DNA from: Pseudorhodobacter aquimaris
GTDB lineage: Bacteria > Pseudomonadota > Alphaproteobacteria > Rhodobacterales > Rhodobacteraceae
DNA length: 64,000 bases
Direction of reading: 5' to 3'
NCBI RefSeq assembly: GCF_001202025.1
Contig: NZ_LGHS01000076.1
Location: 124,001 to 188,000, forward strand
Each line of letters starts with the position of its first letter. Position 1 is the first letter of the stretch. This document shows, in pieces, positions 52,049-63,554 of this stretch. The notes beneath the pieces were generated by a model. It ran no database searches. It was not told where the DNA came from and worked only from the letters and a program-made list of their open reading frames with translations. A program made the position numbers and the translations under genes.

Positions 52049-53832
52049 TCCGCACCCCCCTTCGCCCGCTTGCGCGTATTCTGTCTGCGCGTGCAAAGGG
52101 TGAAAACCCTGATTATATTGAACGTGAGAACATCCGCCTGCGGGCCGAGACTACCCGGGCGCGCGCCCAAAACCGGGCCGAGGGGCGGTTGCTTTTGCTT
52201 GGCTTGGCCTTTTTTGCCGCCTTTATGGTGGTTGGTGCGCGCATGGGGCTTTTGGCGGCAAGTGAGCCGATGGAACCGCGCTCAGCCGGGTTGGGGGCGG
52301 AAATCAGCGGCAGGCGGGCTGATATTACCGATCGCAACGGTCGGATTCTGGCGACGAATTTCTCCACCCATGCGCTTTATGCCCACCCCAAACAGATGAT
52401 TGACCCCGCCCGTGTCGCGCTGGAACTGTCGGCCCTGTTCCCCGAGATGAAGGCGGAGGATCTGGAGCGGCGCTTTACCGATGGGCGTTCCTTCCTGTGG
52501 TTGCGCAAGAAGTTGAGCCCCGAGCAGATGCAGGCCGTCCATGACATCGGCGATCCGGGGCTGTTGTTTGGTCCGCGCGACATGCGGCTTTATCCCAATG
52601 GCAAGCTGGCCTCGCATATCCTTGGCGGGGCGTCCTTTGGGGCCGAAGGCGTGCATTCCGCCGAGGTGATCGGCATTGCCGGTGTCGAACGCGCGTTGGA
52701 TTCGCGGCTACGTGACCCGGCACAGGCCGCAACCCCGCTGGCGCTGTCCATCGATATGACGGTGCAAACCGCCATGCATGAGGTGCTTGAGACCGGCATG
52801 TTAATGATGAACGCCAAGGCGGCAGCGGGTGTGTTGATGGATGTGCACACCGGAGAGGTGCTCTCTTTGGTGTCCTTGCCCGATTTTGATCCCAACGACC
52901 GCCCCACACCCTTACTGAAGGGCGATCCCGCTGACAGCCCTTTGTTCAACCACGCCGTTCAGGGCGTGTATGAGCTGGGCTCTACCTTCAAGATTTTCAC
53001 CACCTCGCAGGCGATGGAACTGGGGCTGGTCAATGCCAATACGATGGTGGATGCCGATGCGCCGCTGCGCTGGGGTAAGCACCGGATCGGTGAGTATGAG
53101 GGCAAGAACTATGGCCCGCTGTTGTCGGTAACGGATGTGATTGTGAAATCCTCCAACGTAGGCACCGCGAATCTGGCGTTGAAAATCGGCGGAGAGCGCC
53201 AGCAGGAATTTTTCAAATCCCTCGGGTTGTTCGATCCTGTTCCGCTGGAGCTGTCCGAGGCATCGGGGGCCGCACCCCTTTTGCCCAAGCGTTGGGCGGA
53301 TATCGTGACGATCACCTCTTCTTACGGGCACGGCATGTCGGCCAGCCCGATGCATCTTGCCACCGCCTATTCCGCGATTGCAAATGACGGGGTGATGTTG
53401 ACGCCCACATTGTTGCGCCGTGACAGCCCGCCTGCAGGAAAACGCATTCTGTCGTCCGAGAACGCCCGGGCTGCGGCCTTGATGTTGCGTCAGGTGGTGA
53501 CCCGCGGCACCGCCAGCTTTGGCGAGGTTGACGGCTATGAGGTTGCCGGCAAAACCGGCACTGCCGATAAGGTGAAACGTGGTGGCGGCTATGATAAGGG
53601 TAAGAATATCAATACGTTTGCTGCAATGTTTCCGGCCTCGGATCCACAATATGTGCTTGTGGTGACGCTGGATGAAGCCTCGGATAATTCCAGCACCCGC
53701 CCGCGCCGTACCGCCGGTTGGACCGCCGTGCCCGTCGCCGCCGAGGTGATCCGCCGCACAGCGCCCTTGTTGGGGCTAAGACCACAGATTGAATATGCCC
53801 CCCTGAATGCGGTATCAGCCTCCGTACAGTAA
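52045..53832 (+). CDS. ftsI: septal peptidoglycan transpeptidase FtsI (PBP3)
   Basis: The 595-residue penicillin-binding protein has a membrane anchor at about 50-70 (LLLLGLAFFAAFMVVGARMG). A dimerisation/pedestal domain follows with SGRRADITDRNGRILA. The transpeptidase has the nucleophile in GSTFKIF (SxxK), SSN in VKSSNVG and KTG in GKTGTADK. It crosslinks the septal wall with FtsW. It overlaps ftsL by 4 bases. Confidence 0.96.
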   Translation: MIRTPLRPLARILSARAKGENPDYIERENIRLRAETTRARAQNRAEGRLLLLGLAFFAAFMVVGARMGLLAASEPMEPRSAGLGAEISGRRADITDRNGRILATNFSTHALYAHPKQMIDPARVALELSALFPEMKAEDLERRFTDGRSFLWLRKKLSPEQMQAVHDIGDPGLLFGPRDMRLYPNGKLASHILGGASFGAEGVHSAEVIGIAGVERALDSRLRDPAQAATPLALSIDMTVQTAMHEVLETGMLMMNAKAAAGVLMDVHTGEVLSLVSLPDFDPNDRPTPLLKGDPADSPLFNHAVQGVYELGSTFKIFTTSQAMELGLVNANTMVDADAPLRWGKHRIGEYEGKNYGPLLSVTDVIVKSSNVGTANLALKIGGERQQEFFKSLGLFDPVPLELSEASGAAPLLPKRWADIVTITSSYGHGMSASPMHLATAYSAIANDGVMLTPTLLRRDSPPAGKRILSSENARAAALMLRQVVTRGTASFGEVDGYEVAGKTGTADKVKRGGGYDKGKNINTFAAMFPASDPQYVLVVTLDEASDNSSTRPRRTAGWTAVPVAAEVIRRTAPLLGLRPQIEYAPLNAVSASVQ

Positions 53833-53840
53833 CGGTAAAA

Positions 53841-55325
53841 ATGGACAAGGCGATGACACAGGCCACAAAACTCTCTGATCTTGGCCTGACGGCACGTGGC
53901 GGCGCCAACCCCGATATCACGGGGCTTTGTGTTGATAGCCGCGCGGTGCGCGACGGTGTGCTGTTTGCCGCCTTGCCCGGATCTGTGGTCCATGGGGCGG
54001 AATATATCCGTGCGGCTGTCACCCGCGGGGCCTCGGCCATTTTGACCGATGCCGAGGGGGCCGCGATTGCGCGTGATGATCTGGGCGATGCGGCCTTGAT
54101 CGTGACCGAGGATGCACGTCAGGCGCTGGCCTATGCGGCGGCCCTCTGGTCGGGCGCACAACCTGAAACCATTGTCGCGGTGACGGGGACCAACGGCAAA
54201 ACCTCGGTTGCGACCTTTACTCGTCAGATCTGGATGGGGCTGGACCATGCCGCCATCAACATCGGCACCACGGGGGTTGAGGGGGCTTGGCACGCGCCCT
54301 GCGCCCATACCACGCCCGAACCGATCACCCTGCACCGGCTTTTGGCAGATGCCTCGGGGGCGGGGATCACCCATGCCGCGATGGAGGCCTCATCCCACGG
54401 GCTGGACCAGCGCCGCCTTGACGGGGTGCGGCTTGATGCAGCGGGCTTTACCAATTTCACCCAAGATCACCTTGATTATCACCACAGCTTTGACGCCTAT
54501 TTTGACGCCAAAGCGGGGCTTTTCACACGGATTTTGCCCGAAGACGGTGTCGCCGTCATTAATATCGATGATCCGCGCGGTGAGGATATGGCCGCCCTTG
54601 CCGAGGATCGCGGGCAGGATGTGCTGCGCGTGGGGCGCAACGCTGCGGCCGATCTGCGTATTCTGGGCCAGCGTTTTGATGCGACGGGTCAGGACGTGCG
54701 CATCGAATGGCTGGGCGAGGCGCACCAGATCCGGCTTTCGCTGATCGGCGGGTTTCAGGCGGATAATGTCGTGCTGGCCGCAGGGCTTGTGATTGCGGGC
54801 GGTGATGATCCGGCACGGGTATTTGCGGCCCTGCCACAGTTGACGGGCGTGCGCGGCCGGATGGAGCTGGCCGCCACCCGTGAAAATGGCGCCAGCGTCT
54901 TTGTCGATTATGCCCATACGCCCGATGCGTTGAAGACCGCGCTGAAGGCGCTGCGCCCGCATGTTATGGGGCGTATCGTCGTGGTCTTCGGGGCAGGTGG
55001 CGACCGTGACACCACCAAGCGCCCCTTGATGGGCAAGGCCGCGGCCGAACATGCCGATGTCTTGATCGTCACCGATGATAACCCCAGATCCGAAGATCCG
55101 GCCGAGATCCGCGCCGCGATCATGGCCGCATGTCCTGATGCCAGCAATGTCGGTGACCGGGCCGAGGCGATCTTGCGCGGGGTCGACAGCCTTGGCCCCG
55201 GCGATGCCTTGCTGATCGCGGGCAAGGGCCACGAATCCGGTCAGACGGTCAAAGGGCAGGTTTACCCCTTTGATGATGTCGAGCAGGCCTCGATCGCGGT
55301 GGCCGCCCTTGACGGCATGATTTGA
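53841..55325 (+). CDS. murE: UDP-MurNAc-L-Ala-D-Glu:meso-diaminopimelate ligase
   Basis: MurE adds the third residue of the stem peptide. The 494-residue ligase has the P-loop AVTGTNGKTSVATF, EASSHGLDQ and the DNPR motif (TDDNPRSEDP) that indicates meso-diaminopimelate rather than lysine. The start is either ATG 53841 or the in-frame ATG 53853. It lies 8 bases after ftsI. Confidence 0.96.
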   Translation: MDKAMTQATKLSDLGLTARGGANPDITGLCVDSRAVRDGVLFAALPGSVVHGAEYIRAAVTRGASAILTDAEGAAIARDDLGDAALIVTEDARQALAYAAALWSGAQPETIVAVTGTNGKTSVATFTRQIWMGLDHAAINIGTTGVEGAWHAPCAHTTPEPITLHRLLADASGAGITHAAMEASSHGLDQRRLDGVRLDAAGFTNFTQDHLDYHHSFDAYFDAKAGLFTRILPEDGVAVINIDDPRGEDMAALAEDRGQDVLRVGRNAAADLRILGQRFDATGQDVRIEWLGEAHQIRLSLIGGFQADNVVLAAGLVIAGGDDPARVFAALPQLTGVRGRMELAATRENGASVFVDYAHTPDALKTALKALRPHVMGRIVVVFGAGGDRDTTKRPLMGKAAAEHADVLIVTDDNPRSEDPAEIRAAIMAACPDASNVGDRAEAILRGVDSLGPGDALLIAGKGHESGQTVKGQVYPFDDVEQASIAVAALDGMI

Positions 55326-55392
55326 CGCAGGCCGCTTGATAAACCTGGCGCGGGGCAGTGAACCGGCCATTTGATACCAAAAGGATACCACC

Positions 55393-56835
55393 ATGACGTC
55401 GCTCTGGACCGCCCAAGATGCCATCGCAGCCACAGGGGGCAGCTCTCCCACCGGCTGGGTTGCAAGCGGGGTTTCCATTGATACGCGCAGCTTGCAAAAG
55501 GGTGATCTGTTTGTCGCGCTAAAGGATGTCCGCGACGGGCATGATTTTGTCGCTGACGCCCTGGCCAAAGGGGCGGCCGCAGCCCTTGTCAGCCGGATCC
55601 CCGAAGGGGTGGCCGAGGATGCGCCCCTGCTGGTGGTTCCCGATGTTCTGAAGGCGTTGGAGGACCTGGGCCGCGCCGCGCGTGCGCGAACCTCGGCGCG
55701 GGTGATCGGGGTGACGGGCTCGGTCGGGAAAACCTCGACCAAGGATATGTTGCGCGCAGGTTTTGCGGGGCAGGGAACGGTGCATGCAGCCGAGGCCAGC
55801 TATAACAACCATTGGGGTGTGCCGCTGACACTGGCGCGGATGCCTGCGGATGCCGATATTGCGGTGATAGAGATCGGCATGAACCACCCTGGCGAAATCG
55901 CGCCCCTGTCGCAAATGGCGCGCCCGCATGTGGCGATCATCACCACCGTTACCTCGGCGCATCTTGAGGCCTTTGAGAATGTCGAGGGTATTGCCCATGA
56001 AAAAGCCGCGATCTTTGACGGGCTGGAGGAGGGGGGGACCGCGATCCTACCGGCCGATTTGACGGTGACGCCGATCCTGACGGCGCGGGCGTCATTGGCC
56101 GGTGTGCGCACGGTGCTGTTTGGCACCCATGCGCAGGCTGATTACCGGTTGACGGATGTGCAGATCACTGAATTTGCCACCATCGCGCGGGCACGCCATG
56201 CGGGGCAGGATATGCTGTTTAAACTTGCGACACCGGGAAAACATTTTGCGGCCAATGCGCTGGCCGTTCTGGCGGCCTCGGATGCGCTGGATCTGGACCG
56301 CGCGATAACCACAACCGACCTTGGCCATTGGGCACCACCCGCAGGGCGCGGCACGCGTGAGGTTATCATGCTGGATGAGGTCGAAGGACTCTCTGTCGGG
56401 TTGATAGACGATGCGTTCAACGCCAATCCGGCCTCGGTTTCGGCCGCGCTTGATCTGCTGGCGGCCTGTCAGCCGACCGACCGCGTTGGCCGCATCAGCA
56501 AGGGCCGCCGTATCGCGGTTCTGGGCGATATGCTGGAACTTGGCCCGACCGAAGACGCGCTGCACACTGCCCTCGCGGGCCATCCCGCCTTGGCGCATAT
56601 CACCCTTGTCCATTGCGTTGGTCCCCGTATGCGTGTGTTGCACTCTGCCTTGCCTAAATCCAAACGTGGTCACTGGGTGGAAACAGCCGAGGAATTGTTG
56701 CCCAAGGTGTCACAATTGGTCGATGCGGGCGATATTGTGCTGGTTAAAGGGTCCAAGGGCATCAAGGTCAGCAGGGTGGTTGACGCCTTGCGCAAATTGG
56801 GGCAACCCAGCGCCCTACATCAAGGAAACGCATGA
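55393..56835 (+). CDS. murF: UDP-MurNAc-tripeptide D-Ala-D-Ala ligase
   Basis: MurF completes the pentapeptide. The 480-residue protein has the P-loop GVTGSVGKTSTKDML, NYNNHWGVP-like ASYNNHWGVPLTL, EIGMNHPGEI and the C-terminal segment VLGDMLELG. A 67-base gap separates it from murE, and its stop abuts the mraY start directly. Confidence 0.95.
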   Translation: MTSLWTAQDAIAATGGSSPTGWVASGVSIDTRSLQKGDLFVALKDVRDGHDFVADALAKGAAAALVSRIPEGVAEDAPLLVVPDVLKALEDLGRAARARTSARVIGVTGSVGKTSTKDMLRAGFAGQGTVHAAEASYNNHWGVPLTLARMPADADIAVIEIGMNHPGEIAPLSQMARPHVAIITTVTSAHLEAFENVEGIAHEKAAIFDGLEEGGTAILPADLTVTPILTARASLAGVRTVLFGTHAQADYRLTDVQITEFATIARARHAGQDMLFKLATPGKHFAANALAVLAASDALDLDRAITTTDLGHWAPPAGRGTREVIMLDEVEGLSVGLIDDAFNANPASVSAALDLLAACQPTDRVGRISKGRRIAVLGDMLELGPTEDALHTALAGHPALAHITLVHCVGPRMRVLHSALPKSKRGHWVETAEELLPKVSQLVDAGDIVLVKGSKGIKVSRVVDALRKLGQPSALHQGNA

Positions 56836-57918
56836 ATGCTCTATTGGCTTACTGAATTTTCGGACGGCGGCGATGTTTTCAACTTGTTTCGCTATATCAC
56901 CTTCCGGGCAGGCATGGCGTTTTTCACATCACTTGTGTTCGGATTCATCTTTGGCAAACCGCTGATCAATCTGCTGCGGCGTCGTCAGGGTAAGGGTCAG
57001 CCGATCCGCGATGACGGCCCGCAGGGGCATCTTGCCAAAGTGGGCACACCGACGATGGGCGGCTTGCTGATCCTGTCGGCACTATTGTTTTCGACCCTGC
57101 TTTGGGCGCGGCTGGATAATGCTTATGTCTGGATCGTGCTGGGGGTGACCTTTTCCTTTGGCATGATCGGTTTTGCCGACGATTACGCCAAAGTGTCCAA
57201 GCAAAACACCAAGGGTGTGTCGTCACGGGTGCGTTTTGGCCTTGGGCTGATCATTGCCGTTCTGGCAACGACGGCGGCGGCGCATTACCACCCCGAGGGG
57301 CTTTCCTATAATCTCGCCTTGCCGGTGTTCAAGAATGTGCTGCTTGATCTTGGCTGGTTCTTTGTGCCCTTCGGGATGATCGTGATCGTCGGTGCGGCCA
57401 ATGCGGTCAACCTGACGGACGGGCTGGACGGGCTGGCGATTATGCCGGTGATGATCGCGGCCTCTACTTTGGGTGTGATTTCCTATATCGTCGGCAACTA
57501 TAACTATACCGATTATCTGGGCGTCCATTTCATTCCCGGCACGGGGGAGCTGTTTATCTTTACTGCTGCCCTGTTCGGTGGTGGGCTGGGGTTCTTGTGG
57601 TATAACGCCCCACCTGCGGCTGTGTTCATGGGCGATACCGGATCGCTGGCTTTGGGCGGTGCGCTTGGCGCCATTGCGGTTTGCACCAAGCATGAGATCG
57701 TTTTGGCGATCGTTGGTGGTTTGTTTGTGGTGGAGGCGCTGTCGGTCATCATTCAGGTGCTTTACTTCAAACGTACGGGGCGGCGGGTGTTTTTGATGGC
57801 CCCGATCCATCACCACTTTGAAAAGAAGGGCTGGGCAGAGCCGCAGATCGTCATCCGCTTCTGGATCATCTCTTTGATCCTTGCGCTGATCGGGCTGGCC
57901 ACGTTGAAACTGCGTTAA
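56836..57918 (+). CDS. mraY: phospho-MurNAc-pentapeptide transferase
   Basis: MraY transfers phospho-MurNAc-pentapeptide to undecaprenyl phosphate, giving lipid I. The 360-residue protein has ten membrane segments. The conserved acidic loops are [19 protein letters not shown] and [12 protein letters not shown], with the HHHFE-type [12 protein letters not shown] near the C-terminus. It follows murF without a gap. Confidence 0.96.
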   Translation: MLYWLTEFSDGGDVFNLFRYITFRAGMAFFTSLVFGFIFGKPLINLLRRRQGKGQPIRDDGPQGHLAKVGTPTMGGLLILSALLFSTLLWARLDNAYVWIVLGVTFSFGMIGFADDYAKVSKQNTKGVSSRVRFGLGLIIAVLATTAAAHYHPEGLSYNLALPVFKNVLLDLGWFFVPFGMIVIVGAANAVNLTDGLDGLAIMPVMIAASTLGVISYIVGNYNYTDYLGVHFIPGTGELFIFTAALFGGGLGFLWYNAPPAAVFMGDTGSLALGGALGAIAVCTKHEIVLAIVGGLFVVEALSVIIQVLYFKRTGRRVFLMAPIHHHFEKKGWAEPQIVIRFWIISLILALIGLATLKLR

Positions 57919-57993
57919 CCTTGCGTGATGGGGGCTTGAACCCCCCCGCCTTGCGCGCCCATTGTGCGGGGAAACCTGTTTGAAAGGCGCGCC

Positions 57994-59397
57994 ATGATTC
58001 CCGTTATCTGTTTTGCTGACCAGAGGGTTGCTGTTCTCGGGCTTGGCCGCTCCGGCCTTGCGACGGCGCGGGCCTTGCGTGCCGGTGGTGCGGTGCCGGT
58101 CGTCTGGGATGACAGCGCCGAGGCACGCGAGGCCGCACAGGTTGAGGGGTTCGAATGCACCGATCTGGGACGTAACGGGGCGTTTGACGGGGTGGCAGCC
58201 CTGATCACCTCGCCGGGTATCCCGCATCTTTATCCTGAACCCAACCGCGTGATCGAGGCCGCCCTGAAGGTCGGCGTTCCGGTGGACAATGACATTGGCT
58301 TGTTCTTTCGCAGCTTTGCCAATGACGATTGGGACGGGTTTGACACCACGCCCCGCGTTATCGCCGTGACGGGTTCAAATGGCAAATCCACCACGACCGC
58401 ATTGATCCATCATATTCTGGAGGTGGCAGGCAGGCCGTGCCAGATGGCGGGCAATATCGGGCGCGGGGTCTTGGACATTGATCCGGGCGTCGACGGTGAG
58501 GTGGTGGTGCTGGAGCTGTCGAGCTACCAGACAGAGCTTGCGCGTTCATTGACCCCCGACATTGCCGTTTTCACCAACCTCTCGCCCGATCATCTGGATC
58601 GTCACCACGGCATGGGGGGCTATTTCGCCGCCAAGCGCCGCTTGTTTGCCGAGGGCGGGCCGGACCGTGCCGTGATCGGTGTGGATGAGGTGGAGGGGCA
58701 GTTCCTTGCCGGGCAAATGGCCGAAGGGCCGCAGGATGATCGGGTGATCCGGATTTCCGCGGGGCAAAAGCTTGAAGGCTTTGGCTGGTCGGTTTTTGTG
58801 CGCAAAGGGTTCCTGAGTGAATGGCGCAAGGGGCGGCAGGTGGCCTCGATCGATCTGCGTGCCATTGCGGGGCTGCCGGGGGCGCATAACCATCAAAACG
58901 CCTGCGCGGCCTATGCGGCGGTGCGCAGCCTCGGGATCGGACCGAAGCTGATCGAGCAGGCATTTCACAGCTTTGGCGGCTTGCCGCACCGTAGTCAACT
59001 GGTGGGCGAACGCGGCGGCGTGCGTTTTGTCAACGACAGCAAGGCCACCAATGTCGATAGCGCGGCCAAGGCCTTGCAGGCCTTTGCGCGGATCCGCTGG
59101 ATCGCGGGGGGCATGGGCAAAGAGGGGGGCATCAAGGGGCTGGTCCCCCATTTGGGCGCGGTGACCAAAGCCTATCTGATCGGCCATTCCGCCCGCGATT
59201 TCGCGCTGGAGCTGGGCGATACCCCTTATGAGCTGTGCGAAACCATGGCCGTCGCGGTAGAGCGCGCCGCCGCCGAGGCCGAGGCGGGCGAGGTGGTTTT
59301 GCTTGCCCCGGCGGCGGCCTCTTTTGACCAATATCCGAATTTCGAGAAGCGCGGGGATGATTTCTGCGCCTGTGTCAAAGCAGCACTTGACGGGTAG
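57994..59397 (+). CDS. murD: UDP-MurNAc-L-alanine:D-glutamate ligase
   Basis: MurD adds D-glutamate to UDP-MurNAc-Ala. The 467-residue ligase has [15 protein letters not shown] (UDP-binding), the P-loop [37 protein letters not shown], then [16 protein letters not shown] and the C-terminal [21 protein letters not shown] chose ATG 57994 with AAAGG upstream over a GTG ten codons earlier. Confidence 0.95.
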   Translation: MIPVICFADQRVAVLGLGRSGLATARALRAGGAVPVVWDDSAEAREAAQVEGFECTDLGRNGAFDGVAALITSPGIPHLYPEPNRVIEAALKVGVPVDNDIGLFFRSFANDDWDGFDTTPRVIAVTGSNGKSTTTALIHHILEVAGRPCQMAGNIGRGVLDIDPGVDGEVVVLELSSYQTELARSLTPDIAVFTNLSPDHLDRHHGMGGYFAAKRRLFAEGGPDRAVIGVDEVEGQFLAGQMAEGPQDDRVIRISAGQKLEGFGWSVFVRKGFLSEWRKGRQVASIDLRAIAGLPGAHNHQNACAAYAAVRSLGIGPKLIEQAFHSFGGLPHRSQLVGERGGVRFVNDSKATNVDSAAKALQAFARIRWIAGGMGKEGGIKGLVPHLGAVTKAYLIGHSARDFALELGDTPYELCETMAVAVERAAAEAEAGEVVLLAPAAASFDQYPNFEKRGDDFCACVKAALDG

Positions 59398-59593
59398 CTG
59401 CCACCGGCAGCTTTACCTAAGGGCGACTGAGGCGCGCAGGGGCACAAAGACAGGCTTTGGAAAATGCCCGTTTTGGCGGCATCCGGGCCGCTTCCCTCTA
59501 GCCATGGGCTGCGTTCTTCGCTAAACTTTATGCAAGATCCGGGGAAACATCCGGACACTAAGGCAGTATACAGGCAAAATCAGGCGGTACCCC
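59398..59593. other. murD-ftsW intergenic region
   Basis: GCTGCCACCGGCAGC right after the murD stop forms a 6-bp hairpin, and GTCCGGATG-type dyads occur at 59537-59556. The gap of 196 bases is the largest inside the cluster and may hold an internal promoter for ftsW-murGC. Confidence 0.4.
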
Positions 59594-60760
59594 ATGACTG
59601 AGATGGTCTATGGTTCCTCACCCAGTCGGGTGGTGGACCCCGTTATTCCCCGTTGGTGGCGCAGCATTGACCGCTGGTCCCTGACTGCTGTTTTCATGCT
59701 TTTCGGTATCGGGCTCTTGCTGGGGCTGGCGGCCTCGGTTCCGCTGGCGCAGCGCAACGGGCTTGACGGGTTCTACTACGTAAAACGACAGGCGTTTTTC
59801 GGCACTCTGGGGTTGGCGGCGATGCTGGGGGTATCGATGATGCCGCCGGTGATGGTGCGCCGCTTGGGGGTCTTGGGCTTTTTGGGCGCCTTTGCTGCGC
59901 TGGCGGCCTTGCCCGTGATCGGGACGGATTTCGGCAAGGGGGCGGTGCGCTGGATCAGCTTTGGTTTTGCATCGGTGCAGCCATCGGAATTCCTGAAACC
60001 GGGTTTCATCGTTTTGACCGCATGGTTGATGGCCGCCGCGCAAGAGATAAATGGCCCGCGTGGTAAATCCATGTCCTTTCTGATCACCTTTATCGTGGTG
60101 CTGTTGCTGGCAATGCAGCCTGATTTTGGACAGGCGGCGCTAATCATCTTTGGCTGGTCTGTGGTCTATTTCATCGCCGGTGCGCCGATGGTGCTTATTG
60201 CCACCGTTTTGGGCCTTGTCGGGGCGGGGGCGATGTTTGCCTATCAAAGCTCTGAGCATTTCGCGCGCCGGATCAACGGCTTTTTGTCGCCCGATATCGA
60301 TCCGCGGACCCAGATCGGCTATGCCACCAATGCCATTCAAGAGGGTGGCTTTTTCGGCGTTGGCGTGGGCGAGGGGCAGGTGAAATGGTCGCTTCCCGAT
60401 GCGCATACCGATTTCATCATCGCCGTTGCCGCCGAGGAATACGGGTTGTTGCTGGTGCTGTGCATCATCGCGCTTTACGCCACGATTGTGGTGCTGTCGC
60501 TGTTCCGACTGATGCGGGAGCGTGATCCCTTTATCAGGCTTGCGGGTTCAGGGCTGGCTTGCATTTTTGCGGTACAGGCGATGGTGAATATGGGCGTGGC
60601 GGTGCGCTTGTTGCCCTCCAAGGGGATGACGTTGCCGTTTGTATCCTATGGCGGATCATCCTTGATTGCAGCCGGTATTACGGTGGGGATGTTGCTGGCG
60701 CTGACCCGTACGCGACCACAAGGGCAGATCGGGGAAATCCTGTTCCGCCGCGGGCGGTAA
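59594..60760 (+). CDS. ftsW: septal peptidoglycan polymerase FtsW
   Basis: FtsW is a SEDS glycosyltransferase that builds septal glycan with FtsI. The 388-residue protein has about ten membrane segments. Conserved motifs are [22 protein letters not shown], then [12 protein letters not shown] (catalytic Asp region) and [13 protein letters not shown] near the end. A 14-base gap leads to murG. Confidence 0.95.
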   Translation: MTEMVYGSSPSRVVDPVIPRWWRSIDRWSLTAVFMLFGIGLLLGLAASVPLAQRNGLDGFYYVKRQAFFGTLGLAAMLGVSMMPPVMVRRLGVLGFLGAFAALAALPVIGTDFGKGAVRWISFGFASVQPSEFLKPGFIVLTAWLMAAAQEINGPRGKSMSFLITFIVVLLLAMQPDFGQAALIIFGWSVVYFIAGAPMVLIATVLGLVGAGAMFAYQSSEHFARRINGFLSPDIDPRTQIGYATNAIQEGGFFGVGVGEGQVKWSLPDAHTDFIIAVAAEEYGLLLVLCIIALYATIVVLSLFRLMRERDPFIRLAGSGLACIFAVQAMVNMGVAVRLLPSKGMTLPFVSYGGSSLIAAGITVGMLLALTRTRPQGQIGEILFRRGR

Positions 60761-60774
60761 GGGGGGCTGGGCGC

Positions 60775-61869
60775 ATGGCACCACTTTTGTTGATCGCAGC
60801 CGGTGGCACCGGCGGGCATATGTTCCCCGCACAGGCTTTGGCCGAGGCGATGGTTGCACGCGGTTGGCGCGTGAAGCTTTCCACCGATGCGCGGGGTGCG
60901 CGCTATGCCGGTGGTTTCCCGCAAGAGGTCGTGGTCGAACAGGTCCCATCGGCCACCTTTGCGCGGGGCGGCGTTCTGGCCAAGGCTGCCGTGCCGTTTC
61001 GCATCGCGAGTGGCGTGTTGGGAGCGCTTTGGGGGATGGTTCGTGACAGGCCCGCGGTGGTCGTGGGCTTTGGCGGTTATCCTTCCATTCCGGCACTGGC
61101 GGCGGCGACCATGTTGCGTCTGCCGCGGATGATCCATGAACAAAACGGCGTGTTGGGTCGTGTGAACCGGATCTTTGCGCCGCGTGTTATGGCGGTGGCC
61201 TGTGGCACATGGCCTACGGATCTGCCCGAAGGTGTGTCGGGCATCCATACCGGAAATCCGGTGCGCGCCAGCGTGCTGGAACGTGCAGGCGCGGGCTATA
61301 TTGCGCCCGGCGATTACCCGATGTCGCTGGTGGTGATCGGTGGCAGCCAGGGCGCGCGCATCCTGTCAGATGTGGTGCCCGCCGCGGTGGCACGTTTGCC
61401 CGATGGGTTACGCGCCAACTTGCGTGTGGCCCATCAGGCGCGGGCCGAGGATCTGGAACGTGTCGACGCCACCTATGCGCAGGCCGGTATCCATGCCGAT
61501 GTGCAGCCGTTTTTCGATGATATTCCAAGACGGCTGAGCGAGGCGCAGCTTGTCATCTCGCGTTCGGGCGCGTCATCGGTTGCAGATATTTCGGTGATCG
61601 GGCGGCCTGCGATCTTTATTCCCTATGCCGCCGCCACCGGCGATCACCAAACCGCCAATGCACGCGGGCTTGTCGGTGCTGATGCCGCGATCCTGATCCC
61701 GGAATCGGCGCTTGACCCCGAAAGCCTGAGCGCGCAAATGGCGGCTGTATTCGAAAATCCGCAAGCCGCACAAGCCATGGCGCGCAATGCGCTGGGGTTG
61801 GGGCGTGCGGATGCGACGGACCGCCTTGTAGACCTTGTGACAAGCCTGACAGAAAGAGTGCCTTCATGA
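60775..61869 (+). CDS. murG: lipid II synthase MurG
   Basis: MurG adds GlcNAc to lipid I at the membrane face. The 364-residue GT-B enzyme has the glycine loop [42 protein letters not shown], the second glycine loop [11 protein letters not shown] and the donor site [23 protein letters not shown] 60775 lies 14 bases after ftsW. It overlaps murC by 4 bases. Confidence 0.96.
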   Translation: MAPLLLIAAGGTGGHMFPAQALAEAMVARGWRVKLSTDARGARYAGGFPQEVVVEQVPSATFARGGVLAKAAVPFRIASGVLGALWGMVRDRPAVVVGFGGYPSIPALAAATMLRLPRMIHEQNGVLGRVNRIFAPRVMAVACGTWPTDLPEGVSGIHTGNPVRASVLERAGAGYIAPGDYPMSLVVIGGSQGARILSDVVPAAVARLPDGLRANLRVAHQARAEDLERVDATYAQAGIHADVQPFFDDIPRRLSEAQLVISRSGASSVADISVIGRPAIFIPYAAATGDHQTANARGLVGADAAILIPESALDPESLSAQMAAVFENPQAAQAMARNALGLGRADATDRLVDLVTSLTERVPS

Positions 61870-63290
61870 TCGCCGCGACCAAACTCCCCGTTGCCTTGGG
61901 ACCGATCCATTTTGTCGGCATCGGGGGTATCGGCATGTCGGGTATCGCCGAAGTGTTGATGACGCTTGGCTATACCGTGCAGGGCTCCGACGCCAAGGCC
62001 TCGAAAATCACCGACCGTCTGGTGACGCTTGGCGCGACCGTGTTTGAGGGGCAGCGCGCCGAAAACATCGGTGAGGCGGCGGTGGTTGTGATTTCCACTG
62101 CGATCAAAAAGGGCAACCCCGAGCTGGAGGAAGCGCGCCGTCTGGGTCTTCCGGTGGTGCGCCGCGCCGAGATGCTGGCCGAGCTGATGCGTCTGAAATC
62201 CAACATCGCGATTGGTGGCACGCATGGCAAGACCACCACGACCACCATGGTTGCGACCCTTATGGACAAGGGCGGGTTTGACCCGACGGTTATCAATGGC
62301 GGCGTGATCCACGCATATGGTTCCAACGCGCGGGCGGGGGCCGGTGAATGGATGGTGGTGGAGGCCGACGAGAGCGACGGTTCCTTTAACCGTTTGCCCG
62401 CGACCATTGCGATCGTCACCAACATCGACCCCGAGCATATGGAGCATTGGGGCAGCTTTGACGCGCTGCGCCAGGGGTTTTACGACTTTGTGTCCAATAT
62501 TCCCTTTTACGGGTTGGCTGTTTGCTGCACCGATCACCCCGAGGTACAGAGTTTGGTGGGCAAGATCACCGACCGCCGCGTGGTGACATTCGGGTTTAAC
62601 CCGCAGGCCGATGTGCGGGCGATCAACCTGACCTATGAAGATGGGATCGCGCATTTCGATGTGGCCTTGCAAGGCGAATCCCGTGAGGCGGGCCGCACCA
62701 TCGTGATCGAAGGGTGTACCCTGCCGATGCCCGGCGATCATAACGTGTCCAACGCCTTGTCCGCGATTGCCGTATGCCGTTTCCTTGGGATGCGCATGGA
62801 TGAGATCCGCGAAGCGCTTGCCGCATTTGGCGGGGTCAACCGCCGCTTTACCCGTGTGGGTGTCGTGAACGATGTGACCATCATCGACGATTACGGCCAC
62901 CATCCGGTTGAAATTGCCGCCGTTCTGCGTGCCGCGCGTCAGGCTACCAAAGGCCGTGTGATTGCTGTCCATCAACCGCACCGCTATTCGCGCCTGTCAA
63001 GTTTGTTTGAAGATTTCTGCACCTGTTTCAACGAGGCCGATGTTGTCGCCATTGCCGAAGTTTACGGTGCGGGTGAAGACCCCATCCCGGGGGCAGAGCG
63101 TGATGATCTGGTCGCGGGGTTGATCGCCCATGGCCACCGCCATGCCCGCGCCATTTTGAACGAACAGGATTTGGCACGGCTGGTGCGCGAGCAGGCCCGT
63201 CCCGGTGATATGGTGGTGTGCCTTGGGGCGGGAACGATCTCAACCTGGGCCACCGGCCTGCCTGCATTGTTGCAAGACGGGGGTACATAA
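61866..63290 (+). CDS. murC: UDP-MurNAc:L-alanine ligase
   Basis: MurC adds the first amino acid of the stem peptide. The 474-residue ligase has [14 protein letters not shown] (UDP-binding), the P-loop [46 protein letters not shown] and the C-terminal [13 protein letters not shown] and HQPHRYSR. It starts in ATGA overlap with murG. Confidence 0.96.
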   Translation: MIAATKLPVALGPIHFVGIGGIGMSGIAEVLMTLGYTVQGSDAKASKITDRLVTLGATVFEGQRAENIGEAAVVVISTAIKKGNPELEEARRLGLPVVRRAEMLAELMRLKSNIAIGGTHGKTTTTTMVATLMDKGGFDPTVINGGVIHAYGSNARAGAGEWMVVEADESDGSFNRLPATIAIVTNIDPEHMEHWGSFDALRQGFYDFVSNIPFYGLAVCCTDHPEVQSLVGKITDRRVVTFGFNPQADVRAINLTYEDGIAHFDVALQGESREAGRTIVIEGCTLPMPGDHNVSNALSAIAVCRFLGMRMDEIREALAAFGGVNRRFTRVGVVNDVTIIDDYGHHPVEIAAVLRAARQATKGRVIAVHQPHRYSRLSSLFEDFCTCFNEADVVAIAEVYGAGEDPIPGAERDDLVAGLIAHGHRHARAILNEQDLARLVREQARPGDMVVCLGAGTISTWATGLPALLQDGGT

Positions 63291-63292
63291 GG

Positions 63293-63544
63293 GTGGCGCT
63301 TGCGGCGGCATTCCTTTGGCTGGTGGCGGCCAATGTGACCGGGTTTTTTCCCAGTCGGGACAATCATTGGCGGGCGGCCTATGTATTGATCGCGGTGGGT
63401 ATTCCGATTTTGGGCTGGGTGACCTGGATCAACGGGCCGGTGGTCGGCTTGATCATTTTGGCGATGGGGACTTCGGTCCTGCGCTGGCCGGTGATCTATC
63501 TGTGGCGCTGGTTGAAATCCAAAACCGCGCATCCCGCGGAATAG
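63293..63544 (+). CDS. small membrane protein, DUF2484 family
   Basis: The 83-residue protein has two or three hydrophobic helices ([53 protein letters not shown]) and a basic C-terminus. It is wedged between murC (stop 3 bases upstream) and murB (10 bases downstream), an arrangement I recall from other Rhodobacterales. The GTG start follows GGGGG weakly. Co-location suggests a role in, or at least co-expression with, wall synthesis, but none is known. Confidence 0.7.
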   Translation: MALAAAFLWLVAANVTGFFPSRDNHWRAAYVLIAVGIPILGWVTWINGPVVGLIILAMGTSVLRWPVIYLWRWLKSKTAHPAE

Positions 63545-63554
63545 GGGGCTCTCT

